NCBI GenBank assembly: GCA_023230795.1
Contig: JALNWR010000157.1
Coordinates: forward strand, 1-6,384
Reading direction: 5' to 3'
Length of the DNA stretch: 6,384 nt
From: Candidatus Cloacimonadota bacterium
GTDB taxonomy: Bacteria; Cloacimonadota; Cloacimonadia; Cloacimonadales; Cloacimonadaceae
Shown here: one piece after another, positions 1-6,204 of the stretch
Layout: each line of letters opens with the position of its first letter
Position numbering within the stretch: the first letter of the stretch is position 1
Translations under genes and position numbers: made by a program
The notes under the pieces: model-generated
Told to the model about the DNA's origin: nothing
The model's database searches: none
The model's input: the letters and a program-made list of their open reading frames with translations, nothing else

Positions 1-49
1 CGTCTCGTGCTGGATTGGATGCGTCTCGTGCTGGATTGGATGCGTCTCG
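1..49. repeat. 21-bp tandem repeat, about 2.3 copies, cut by the window edge
   Basis: Two identical 21-bp units lie head to tail at 1-21 and 22-42, followed by the first 7 bases of a third (43-49, CGTCTCG). Each unit starts CGTCTCGTGC and ends ATTGGATG. There is no spacer between units, so this is a simple tandem array and it may continue to the left of the window. The unit length is a multiple of three and no reading frame on either strand contains a stop. A degenerate inverted unit lies at 103-123, and part of the same sequence is found inverted at 6014-6035, so it belongs to a dispersed family. Confidence 0.9.
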
Positions 50-111
50 CATCCAGCAAGGCCGGAGGCCTTGAAAAATTGAGCACCTCCCGTGTTCTGC
101 AGACGAGACGC
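30..111 (+). repeat. Composite ~80-bp dispersed repeat, left copy
   Basis: This 82-bp stretch aligns with the reverse complement of 5958-6035. Shared blocks, in order, are GCTGGATTGGATGCGTCTCG, then C(A/G)TCCAG, AAGGCCGG, CCTT(G/A)AAAAA, a looser AT-mixed part, and TCTGCAG followed by a GACGC end. The left copy has a 3-bp and a 1-bp insertion relative to the right one. It contains two adjacent perfect stem-loops: TGGATGCG/CGCATCCA with loop TCT (37-55) and CAAGGCC/GGCCTTG with loop GGA (57-73). It starts 37 bp beyond the stop codon of the minus-strand nucleotidyltransferase gene. Family identity and genomic copy number cannot be judged from this window. Confidence 0.8.
74..97 (-). terminator. 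Weak hairpin plus T tract at the end of the minus-strand operon
   Basis: On the minus strand, GAACAC and GTGCTC (97-81) can form a short stem with one internal mismatch and a GGGAG loop. Two bases later comes TTTTT (78-74). This is the layout of an intrinsic terminator, though the stem is weak. It lies 52 nt beyond the stop codon of the last gene of the lepB-hemW operon. The aligned part of the right-hand repeat copy also has a hairpin followed by six Ts, despite different stem bases, which favours a real function. Confidence 0.3.
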
Positions 112-123
112 CTGCAATCCAGC
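103..123 (-). repeat. Degenerate inverted copy of the 21-bp unit
   Basis: The reverse complement of this stretch matches the 21-bp unit of 1-42, in a rotated phase, at 19 of 21 positions. It lies inverted relative to the array and 25 bp past the stop codon of the nucleotidyltransferase gene, and it overlaps the end of the 80-bp composite repeat. Together with 22-42 it could form a long stem enclosing the two smaller stem-loops. Confidence 0.7.
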
Positions 124-148
124 AGCATCCCCCAGCTGCGAAGCCGAC

Positions 149-847
149 TCATTTCAGATAGTCTTGAATTCCGCTTTCTTTGAGCAAAAGCTTTAGCCGC
201 CTGCTTTCGAAGTTCATCTTGTTTAGTTCCTGGCACTGAGCTTTGGCGCTCAGTCTTTGCACATTGGCGGCCAGAGAGCGCATCGCCGCATAGGTTTCCG
301 CTTCCAGGTCAAAATCCAGCGTGCTCACAAAGCGCAGGGCTCTAAGCATGCGCAAGGCATCTTCAGAGAAGACCAGCACAGGGTCTCGCGTGGTGCGGAT
401 CAATCTATCCTGAAGGTCTGTCTTCCCTCTTCCACAAGGGTCGAGGATGCTTTCGGAGAAGAGCTCCAGATACAGGCTGTTGATGGTAAAATCGCGGCGC
501 CAGACGTCTTCTGAGATAGGGCAGTAGCGGATTCTCGGGAAGCGCCTGCCCTTTGTATAGCTCTCGCAACGTGTTTGCACCAGATCGATCTCAATATCCT
601 TTAGCTTCATGCGCACGGTGCCGAATCTCGGAAAGACCTCATAGCTTTGCGGATTTAGCCTTGTTTTCAGATAGCTGCCCAGTTTCAGGCCTCCATAGCG
701 TTTTTCCACACAGAGGTCAAAATCGGTGAAATCATCCTTGCCCAAGAGCAGATCGCGCACCACTCCACCTACCAGATAGGTCCTGCCTACAAAGTCGCTG
801 CCCTGGAGCGCTCGGCGCATGATCTTGAGGAAGACTTCCAGCTTCAT
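149..847 (-). CDS. Short CCA tRNA nucleotidyltransferase / poly(A) polymerase family protein
   Basis: This 232-residue protein belongs to the class II tRNA nucleotidyltransferase/poly(A) polymerase family, which adds nucleotides to RNA 3' ends in the cytoplasm. Visible family motifs, in order: YLVGGVVRDLLLG (24-36), the metal-binding DxD in TDFDL (D42 and D44), a third carboxylate near EIDLVQTRCESY (D88) with R93, RRDFTINSL (117-125), the DPCGRGKTDLQDRLI stretch (136-150) and the nucleotide-recognition EDALRMLRALRF (162-173). The catalytic head and the start of the neck are therefore present and look intact. Full-length family members are usually about 400 residues or more; here the body and tail domains, which hold the tRNA, are essentially missing. 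The start ATG overlaps the hemW stop as ATGA, indicating translational coupling. The stop is 25 bp from a repeat, so truncation by repeat insertion is possible, but a naturally short form is equally open. CCA addition, A addition only, or polyadenylation cannot be separated by sequence reading. Confidence 0.9.
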   Translation of the reverse strand: MKLEVFLKIMRRALQGSDFVGRTYLVGGVVRDLLLGKDDFTDFDLCVEKRYGGLKLGSYLKTRLNPQSYEVFPRFGTVRMKLKDIEIDLVQTRCESYTKGRRFPRIRYCPISEDVWRRDFTINSLYLELFSESILDPCGRGKTDLQDRLIRTTRDPVLVFSEDALRMLRALRFVSTLDFDLEAETYAAMRSLAANVQRLSAKAQCQELNKMNFESRRLKLLLKESGIQDYLK

Positions 848-1959
848 ATCAATTCACCGATCACGGCATTGGAGATAAACAGCGCTGCTTCCGCCAGGCT
901 GATACTCTGGCCATCATCTATGATAAGTCCTAGCTGCAAAAGCCGATCCAGTTTGGCCTGACGTCCAGCGCGGAAATCCTGGCTAAAGCGGCTCTGAAAT
1001 TCAGCCAGCGACAGCCCCTGCGTCAGGCGCATTCGCATCATGATATAATCTGGGATGGCAGCGGCCTGAGGGTCTTGAACAGCAAAGAGATCGCCGCATT
1101 CCAACCTCTGCGCATAGCCTGCCATATCCGCCGGATGGCAGTATCTATAGCCCTCATAATATCCGCAAGCCGAGGCTCCCCAGGCCAGGCAGTCATCGCC
1201 CTGCCAATACAAAAGATTGTGTCTGGATGCATAACCGCTGCGGGCAAAATTTGAGACTTCATATTGCTCAAATCCAGCTTCTGAGACCAGCCTTCGCATC
1301 AGATAATACTGCTCTGCCAGATCCTCGTCCGAAGGCAGTAAAGGGATATCCTTTGCCAGGGCGCTATCCTCTGCTATCTCCAATAGATAACAAGAAATAT
1401 GTTGCAGGGGAAGATCAAGCAAGGGCTGCAGAGCCATCTTCAGGCTCTCTGCATTGCTATGAGGCAGGCCATAGATATAGTCCCCGGAGATATTATGAAA
1501 GCCGGCCTCTTGCAGCAGCTTCACTTTGGCGGGAAGGTTTGCGGCACGATGCTTGCGCTGCAGATAATCCAGCTCTTCATCCCGCATGGATTGGATGCCC
1601 AAAGACAGGCGGTTTACTGGAGTCCTATGCAACTCATCTGCAAAGCGATCTGTGATCTGGATAGGATTGACTTCCAGGGTGATTTCCGCATCCGGGGCCA
1701 GAGGCAGGCCGGAAAGCAGCTCGGAAATCTGCTGTGCGGAGAGCAAAGAGGGAGTTCCTCCGCCAAAATAGACGGTGCAGAGCTGGCGCAGACCGCGCTC
1801 CAGGGAGGCATTCTTTTCAGAAATCAGCAGCCGGAAATAGTCATCGCTGGCTTTCCGGCTGTATGCTTGCGTGAAAAAATTGCAGTATCCGCAATGGCTC
1901 AGGCACCATGGAATGTGGATGTAGAGCCCTAACGGGCGAGCCTGAAGATCCTGTTCCAC
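844..1959 (-). CDS. hemW: Radical SAM family heme chaperone HemW (HemN-like)
   Basis: This 371-residue protein matches the HemW branch of the HemN radical-SAM family; HemW is a cytoplasmic protein that binds heme and delivers it to target proteins. The [4Fe-4S]/SAM motif is CLSHCGYC (C19, C23, C26). The fourth cysteine of the CxC ending found in true coproporphyrinogen dehydrogenase HemN is replaced by NF, which favours HemW. Further family landmarks are YFGGGTPS (64-71), LEVNP (95-99), NRLSLGIQS (116-124), YIYGLP (161-166), YEVSNFAR (233-240) and RHNLLYW (246-252), followed by a C-terminal HemN_C-type winged-helix region. Length is typical. The chosen start is GTG at 1959-1957, which leaves ten residues before GLYIHIPWC, usual for the family; no in-frame ATG gives a better start. 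It overlaps the end of lepB by 31 nt and has no clear Shine-Dalgarno site, so it probably relies on coupling. Older databases call such genes oxygen-independent coproporphyrinogen III oxidase. Confidence 0.93.
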   Translation of the reverse strand: MEQDLQARPLGLYIHIPWCLSHCGYCNFFTQAYSRKASDDYFRLLISEKNASLERGLRQLCTVYFGGGTPSLLSAQQISELLSGLPLAPDAEITLEVNPIQITDRFADELHRTPVNRLSLGIQSMRDEELDYLQRKHRAANLPAKVKLLQEAGFHNISGDYIYGLPHSNAESLKMALQPLLDLPLQHISCYLLEIAEDSALAKDIPLLPSDEDLAEQYYLMRRLVSEAGFEQYEVSNFARSGYASRHNLLYWQGDDCLAWGASACGYYEGYRYCHPADMAGYAQRLECGDLFAVQDPQAAAIPDYIMMRMRLTQGLSLAEFQSRFSQDFRAGRQAKLDRLLQLGLIIDDGQSISLAEAALFISNAVIGELI

Positions 1960-2849
1960 CGTACATGTGGGGTATCATAGAGTTTATTGAATTCGATGCC
2001 CCGGCTCCAGAAGATCAGCCAGGGAGAGCCGGTGATATCGGTGCGGTCCAAAAATCCCCAATAGCGGCTGTCTTCGCTTACATCGCGGTTGTCACCCATC
2101 ACAAAGTATTTGCCTTCAGGAACTTTGATGGGGCCGAACCAATCCCGATTGTATATCTTTCGGCCTTCGCCATCTTCGTCTTCGATCCGGTAGGGTTCAT
2201 ACCAGTCCAAGAGGCTGATCTGCCCCACATAATGTTCGCTAAAGCGTGAGTCTTGCACCATTCTGGGAGACTGCGGCGGGCTGGGATAGGCCACGCCATA
2301 GCATTCATAGCCGCGGTCAAATTCTTCGCCGTTGATATACACTATCTTATCCCGGATTTCTACGGTGTCTCCTGGCATGCCGATCACGCGTTTTACTACA
2401 TTCCTGCGGGCATAATAGCTAATATGGAAAGCGGTGAGCGGAAACCTCGAAAAGGCTTGAGCTTTATTGATATAGATGGGATCAAAGACCTTGATAAATT
2501 GATCCTCATATTCGGGATGCTCGGGAGTATTGACCTCGATCTTGGGATAGCGGAAGGTGACTATATCTTCGCGTTTGGGATCGGTAAAATAGTACTTCAG
2601 CTTGTTTGCCACCAAAAAGTCTCCCGTCAAAAGGGTCTGCTCCATAGAAGAAGAGGGGATCATGAAGTTCTGGAAGGTGTAATTACGGATAATCATTGCC
2701 ACCACAAAGGCGAAGAGGATGGCTTCCGTCCAGTCTTGCAGAGCGGGTTTGCGTTTATGGAACTTTTTGCCTTCGGGCAGAGGGGTCAGGTTGGGCATAT
2801 TGCCCAGTTTATTCTTTTTAGTTTTGCTTATTTTCATTCGTTCTTTCAT
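1929..2849 (-). CDS. lepB: Signal peptidase I
   Basis: This 306-residue protein is a type I signal peptidase (S26 family), which cleaves signal peptides from exported pre-proteins at the outer face of the inner membrane. A basic, lysine-rich N-terminus (1-38) precedes one hydrophobic membrane segment (about 41-57). The catalytic serine is S68 in IPSSSMEQTL and the general-base lysine is K153 in VVKRVIGMPGD. The last conserved box is GDNRDVSEDSRYWG (252-265). Between the boxes are two longer inserts, about residues 104-147 and 180-236, the latter rich in acidic and aromatic residues; extended beta-domain inserts are known in Gram-negative enzymes. The start at 2849 has an upstream AAGGA (2866-2862) about 12 nt away; a second ATG four codons in (M5) is possible. 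It lies 67 bp after the yfhO-like stop and overlaps hemW by 31 nt. Confidence 0.96.
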   Translation of the reverse strand: MKERMKISKTKKNKLGNMPNLTPLPEGKKFHKRKPALQDWTEAILFAFVVAMIIRNYTFQNFMIPSSSMEQTLLTGDFLVANKLKYYFTDPKREDIVTFRYPKIEVNTPEHPEYEDQFIKVFDPIYINKAQAFSRFPLTAFHISYYARRNVVKRVIGMPGDTVEIRDKIVYINGEEFDRGYECYGVAYPSPPQSPRMVQDSRFSEHYVGQISLLDWYEPYRIEDEDGEGRKIYNRDWFGPIKVPEGKYFVMGDNRDVSEDSRYWGFLDRTDITGSPWLIFWSRGIEFNKLYDTPHVRWNRIFRLAR

Positions 2850-2916
2850 GAATATACTTTTCCTTTGATATACAAGCTTTGTTTATCGCTACCAAGCTGA
2901 AAAGCGGGCTGATGTG

Positions 2917-5403
2917 TCAAGCTGAAACTTCCTTTTTACGCCTGATAAGCTGCCAGATCAGGCCGATCAACACCGCCAGGATGGTGAGGCTAAGGCCGGC
3001 CAGGCTGAGTTTTACGCTTTGCCTATAGCTTTCCGGCTCCAGGCTCAGCCTCAGAGTGTGATGTCCGGCGGGGACCTTCAGCCCTCTGAGTATGTAATTC
3101 GTAGGATGGATGGGGATGGGCTCGTCATCCAAATACGCTTTCCAGCCCGCAGGATAATAGACTTCGCTGAGCACCAAAAAGGCGTCTGTATCGCTGGTAT
3201 ATTCATATACCAATTCATGCATCCCAGCTACAGCTTGCTTCACTCTGGCCTCTTGGGGAGGTGTAAAGCCCTCAATCGGACTTTCCAGGATGGCTGTAGT
3301 GGCGGGATCAAAATCTGGGTCCCACAAAGCGGCCAGGGCATCTTCAGCGCTGTCCACCACCTGAATATCCTGTACAAACCAGGCCCTGGGCAGGCGCATT
3401 AGATTCTCATAAATAGAAAGGCGGCCGTTGTAATATACCGGACGCAGGTTCTGAAAGAGCGAGCCATAAGGCAAAGAATCCGGCACGATCACGTATTTGG
3501 TGGAGAGCATATCCAGCACGGGAGTGGGGGCTTCTACGCTCTCTTGATAGACTGCTCTCAGATAGCGCAAAAATTCACCATCGCGTTGTCCATCGCCTTT
3601 TATCACTTCCAGGATATCGTCATAGCGCTGGAGCTTGGCTGCAGAATAGCCTTCGATGCTCTGGTGATAATAGGCCCATTCTCCGGCAGGACGGAGCTTA
3701 TTGGTTCGTAAAGGGTCGGAGGGATAGATGCGGAAGTTTTCTTTATCCTGCAGCAGGAAATCATCGTAATCCTGCTTTTGGAAGCTAATTTCCCGGTCGC
3801 TGTGAGGCTTGAGCGTCTCGTTTTTGAGATGCTTGCCGGTATAAGGCCAGAGATCGGCGAAAGTAATGATGCTGATGAGCAGGATAAAATAAGATGTCTT
3901 CAGCTTTTTGATGCTGGCCAGATAGGCCAGCCCCATGCCCACGGCCAGAAACATCAAAGCCAGAAATCCGCTCTTGAAAAGAGCTTCCAGGCGCAAAGCC
4001 TTGAGCCCTTCCAGGCGGCTGAGAGCATTGGCCTGTTCATAGCGCGCCTGTTCGGTAAGCGTGGTAAAGGGGAGCCCGGCAAAGAGGCTTTTGGCAAAGA
4101 TCAGCCAGAGTATATAGACCGCGCCGCAGACCCAGAATATCCGCAGATAACGCTTTTGCCAGACGCTATTGCCGATATTGTCTATCACGCTTTTCAGCCC
4201 CAGCGCAGCCAGGATCACGGCATTGAACTGCACTATAGTCAAGGTCATGGAAGGCACCCGGAATTTATTGAACATCGGCAGGTACTTGAAAAACAGATCG
4301 GATAAAGCAGGCGTGGCGCTGCCAAAGCTCATCAGAGTAAAGATGAAGCTGGAGACCCACAAAAAGATGGCCAGGCCTTTTCTTTTGCCCCACAAAGCCA
4401 GGATGCCAAAGGCCAGCACCAGGATGCCAAAGTAGTTATACACCTGCGTAAAAGGCATATAGCCCCAATAAGTCTGATTGATCCCGCCCCAAAAATCCGG
4501 GATGATAAGGCCTATAATCTCTTTGGGATGAAAGCTCCAGCCCTGCGCATAAGCCTTGTCCAGACCTTCCGCTCCGCCCCGCATGGTGTATTGGCTGTAT
4601 TCCAGGGTGCTCAGATATGGATTCATCACCGCCAGCGCCGTGAGTCCAAAAGCTAAAATCAAGAGCAAAGTCCAGATTCCAAACTTCTTCAGCTCTTTGC
4701 TGCGGATACCTTCGATCAATTGATAAATCCAGTACATTCCGATCAGCAGGTAGAGGTAGTAGGTGATTTGGGGATGATTTTCCCTGAGCTGAGTGATCAG
4801 GAAGGTAGCCAGCAGCCCCAGCGAGAGCAGATTGGGCTTGGCTTTCAGCCGCATTACCGCCCACACTACCCAGGGGATATACATGATGGCGCGGAATTTT
4901 GTATTGTGCCCAATCTCCAGGAGGCCAGCCCAGTGACTGGAGAAGATGAAGGCTATCGCTCCAAAAAAGCAGAGCCAGGGGTCCATCTTCAGCGGTCTGA
5001 GCAGCAGGAATACCCCCAATCCTCCGATGAAAAGCAGGAATATGCGCCAGTTTATCACTTTATCCGTGAGCTTGGTGAGGGACTCCAGGAAGGGATAGCG
5101 GTTTGGGAAAGATATCATATATGAGGGCATGCCGGAGAACATATTTTGAGTCCATAGCGCCGGGTCTTCATGTTCGGCATTGTAATCTATAATGCTTTTT
5201 GCCGCACCGCGCCATTGACTGATATCAGTGGGCTGAGGCTCCATATTCTGATAAGCTATGGGGAAGTACAGTGCGCTTACTATTACAAAAAGCAGCGCAA
5301 TCAAAATCCAGGGCAGATATTTACCCGAGATCAATGGCTTCGGGGCGATTTCCGCCGATTTGGCAGCAAACTGCAATTTTGAGTTGACTTTTTTCTGGCT
5401 CAT
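2917..5403 (-). CDS. YfhO family multi-pass membrane protein
   Basis: This 828-residue protein has the layout of the YfhO family: a cytoplasmic N-terminus with a first membrane helix (about 30-50), a large periplasmic loop with DISQWRGAAKSIIDYN (60-75) and PALWTQNMFSGMPSYM (81-96), many hydrophobic helices through about 520, a soluble outer region (about 525-795) and a final membrane helix (about 800-818) followed by RRKKE. The outer region ends in a beta-rich module with YYPAGWKAYLDDE (749-761) and a PAGHHTLRL turn, typical of the family. These proteins resemble GT-C glycosyltransferases. In Bacillus subtilis, YfhO takes part in glycosylating lipoteichoic acid with the CsbB and GtcA proteins; the substrate here is unknown, and no partner glycosyltransferase is in the window. 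The ATG at 5403 has AGAGGA five bases upstream. The gene lies head to head with the thioesterase gene and 67 bp ahead of lepB, so it may share a transcript with the lepB operon. Confidence 0.9.
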   Translation of the reverse strand: MSQKKVNSKLQFAAKSAEIAPKPLISGKYLPWILIALLFVIVSALYFPIAYQNMEPQPTDISQWRGAAKSIIDYNAEHEDPALWTQNMFSGMPSYMISFPNRYPFLESLTKLTDKVINWRIFLLFIGGLGVFLLLRPLKMDPWLCFFGAIAFIFSSHWAGLLEIGHNTKFRAIMYIPWVVWAVMRLKAKPNLLSLGLLATFLITQLRENHPQITYYLYLLIGMYWIYQLIEGIRSKELKKFGIWTLLLILAFGLTALAVMNPYLSTLEYSQYTMRGGAEGLDKAYAQGWSFHPKEIIGLIIPDFWGGINQTYWGYMPFTQVYNYFGILVLAFGILALWGKRKGLAIFLWVSSFIFTLMSFGSATPALSDLFFKYLPMFNKFRVPSMTLTIVQFNAVILAALGLKSVIDNIGNSVWQKRYLRIFWVCGAVYILWLIFAKSLFAGLPFTTLTEQARYEQANALSRLEGLKALRLEALFKSGFLALMFLAVGMGLAYLASIKKLKTSYFILLISIITFADLWPYTGKHLKNETLKPHSDREISFQKQDYDDFLLQDKENFRIYPSDPLRTNKLRPAGEWAYYHQSIEGYSAAKLQRYDDILEVIKGDGQRDGEFLRYLRAVYQESVEAPTPVLDMLSTKYVIVPDSLPYGSLFQNLRPVYYNGRLSIYENLMRLPRAWFVQDIQVVDSAEDALAALWDPDFDPATTAILESPIEGFTPPQEARVKQAVAGMHELVYEYTSDTDAFLVLSEVYYPAGWKAYLDDEPIPIHPTNYILRGLKVPAGHHTLRLSLEPESYRQSVKLSLAGLSLTILAVLIGLIWQLIRRKKEVSA

Positions 5404-5483
5404 AAAATCCTCTGTCTATACTGATATTTACGTCAAGATTATTTATTTGCGTCTATCGGTCAAGCAAAAAGGAGTGGATAGCA
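5404..5483. promoter_or_regulatory. Divergent intergenic region, presumed promoters of yfhO and the thioesterase gene
   Basis: This 80-bp AT-rich gap separates two divergently read genes and must hold the start signals for the thioesterase gene and probably for yfhO. CTTGAC occurs twice on the minus strand (5464-5459 and 5437-5432), 27 bp apart. The first could be a -35 (TTGACC, 5463-5458) with a poor -10, TAATCT, 16 bp on (5441-5436). No convincing plus-strand promoter was found. Good ribosome sites are present at both edges: AGAGGA for yfhO and AAAGGAG (5468-5474) for the thioesterase gene. The exact promoters are guesses. Confidence 0.35.
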
Positions 5484-5888
5484 ATGATCTTTGAATTTAA
5501 AAAGAAAATCTACGGCTATGAATGCGACATTTATGGCCACATGAACAACGCCAATTACCTGATGATGCTGGAAGCCGCCCGCAGTGATGCGCTCACCGAG
5601 ATGGATATGCCCATAGCCATGCTGATGAAGATGAATATCCAGCTTTTTGTGCTACGCTATGAATTGGATTATATCAAGGCTTTGGAGCTTGAGGATACCG
5701 TTACGGTCAAAAGCTGGTTTTACGAGATGAACCGCCTCAAAGGCTTCTGGAAACAGGAAGTTTTCGACTCCGCAGGAGATCTGTGTTTCGTAGCCAATTT
5801 CACCGTAGTGCATGCCAGTGAAGGAAAGGCCAAAAGACTTTCACCGAAGGTCTTTGAACACTTATTGCGCTTTTTGGAAACAGAATAA
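5484..5888 (+). CDS. Acyl-CoA/acyl-ACP thioesterase, 4HBT hotdog family (FadM/YbgC-like)
   Basis: This 134-residue protein is a single hotdog-fold thioesterase of the 4-hydroxybenzoyl-CoA thioesterase group, which hydrolyses acyl thioesters of CoA or acyl carrier protein in the cytoplasm. The family signature is clear: DIYGHMNNANYL (15-26) followed by MLEAARSDAL (28-37), with D15 at the position of the catalytic aspartate and the GHMNN stretch matching FadM-type rather than classic YbgC sequences. The rest shows the expected alternating strands, including ELEDTVTVKSWF (68-79), RLKGFWKQEVFD (84-95) and DLCFVANFTVVH (99-110). Length is normal for the family. The ATG at 5484 has AAAGGAG nine bases upstream, a strong ribosome site. 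It is transcribed alone, divergently from yfhO, and followed by repeats with a possible terminator. The acyl chain preference cannot be read from sequence. Confidence 0.93.
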   Translation: MIFEFKKKIYGYECDIYGHMNNANYLMMLEAARSDALTEMDMPIAMLMKMNIQLFVLRYELDYIKALELEDTVTVKSWFYEMNRLKGFWKQEVFDSAGDLCFVANFTVVHASEGKAKRLSPKVFEHLLRFLETE

Positions 5889-5894
5889 AGTGAT

Positions 5895-5988
5895 AAAAGC
5901 TGGACTTAGGGTGTCCTGCCTGCACCAGCTGGGAAGGAAACAAAAGCTGTGATCAAAGCGTCCTGCCTGCAGAGCGCAGGATATGCTA
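5895..5988. repeat. Imperfect 47-bp direct duplication
   Basis: Two adjacent 47-bp units (5895-5941 and 5942-5988) share AAAAGCTG at the start and GTCCTGCCTGCA at the same offset (5913-5924 and 5960-5971), both spaced by exactly 47. The bases between and after these blocks have diverged. The second unit overlaps the start of the right-hand 80-bp repeat, so the duplication may have arisen with it. It lies just after the thioesterase stop codon. Confidence 0.65.
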
Positions 5989-6035
5989 CTTTTTTAAGGC
6001 CGGCCTTACTGGACGCGAGACGCATCCAATCCAGC
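5958..6035 (-). repeat. Composite ~80-bp dispersed repeat, right copy (inverted)
   Basis: The reverse complement of this stretch aligns with 30-111. It keeps GCTGGATTGGATGCGTCTCG exactly (6035-6016), the TCCAG block, AAGGCCGG and CCTT plus an A run. The AAGGCCGGCCTT core at 5996-6007 is a perfect 12-bp palindrome where the left copy has a 3-base loop. The neighbouring TGGACGCG/CGCATCCA stem (6010-6028) differs from the left copy by one base that remains a G-U pair in minus-strand RNA. The element begins 69 bp past the thioesterase stop codon and has the same orientation to its upstream gene as the left copy has to its own. Confidence 0.8.
5961..5995 (+). terminator. Possible intrinsic terminator of the thioesterase gene
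   Basis: TCCTGC (5961-5966) can pair with GCAGGA (5976-5981), with TTTTTT following eight bases later (5990-5995). A shorter alternative, AGCG with TGCT (5973-5987), ends two bases before the T run and corresponds in position to the hairpin of the left repeat copy. Neither stem is strong. It lies 72 nt beyond the thioesterase stop codon and inside the dispersed repeat. Confidence 0.35.
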
Positions 6036-6077
6036 ACACGCCCAATCCAGCGAGTAGGCCAATCTATCAGTAGGCCA
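6026..6077. repeat. Degenerate 16/17-bp tandem repeat, about three units
   Basis: CCAATCCAGC occurs at 6026-6035 and 6042-6051, and a third, altered version (CCAATCTATC) starts at 6059. AGTAGGCCA follows twice, at 6053-6061 and 6069-6077, again 16 bp apart. The array grows directly out of the end of the right-hand 80-bp repeat, which suggests slippage duplication of the repeat end. Confidence 0.6.
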
Positions 6078-6078
6078 C

Positions 6079-6204
6079 CCCGCTTCTCCCTTTTTCCCTG
6101 AACTTGCTTTTGATTCGTTTTTAACTCGAGTTCACTCGAAGCTTCGAGTCATCTCGAGTTAAAACTGAGTTAAAATTGAATTCAGCGAAAGGGAGAGGAC
6201 AGGG
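6079..6204. repeat. Long imperfect inverted repeat (about 126 bp)
   Basis: A palindrome is centred between 6141 and 6142. The core ACTCGAAGCTTCGAGT (6134-6149) is a perfect 16-bp palindrome. After a 3-base imperfect step the arms continue as TTTTAACTCGAG (6119-6130) with CTCGAGTTAAAA (6153-6164), and further out with scattered mismatches: TTTT of 6108-6111 with AAAA of 6172-6175, CCCTGAA (6096-6102) with TTCAGCG (6181-6187), and CTTCTCCC (6083-6090) with GGGAGAGG (6191-6198). All pairs share one centre. There are no genes in it. It might be a miniature mobile element, a structured RNA or a protein-binding palindrome; the sequence alone does not decide. Confidence 0.75.

Noticed and set aside
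1..49. Possible CRISPR array
   Set aside because: The units abut directly with no spacers, and no cas gene is present.
2867..2895. Minus-strand promoter for lepB (TTGGTA, 17 bp, TATATC)
   Set aside because: Its expected transcript start would fall after the lepB ribosome site AAGGA, so it could not serve that gene well; both boxes match only four of six bases.
3811..3820. GCGTCTCG inside the yfhO-like gene as another repeat copy
   Set aside because: Only eight bases match and the coding frame is undisturbed, so it is likely chance.
4436..4864. Long open frames in other phases of the yfhO and hemW genes
   Set aside because: They are shadows of strongly supported genes, lack ribosome sites and show no recognisable domains.
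30..6035. Composite transposon bounded by the 80-bp inverted repeats
   Set aside because: There is no transposase, and the enclosed genes are housekeeping in nature; dispersed intergenic repeats explain it better.
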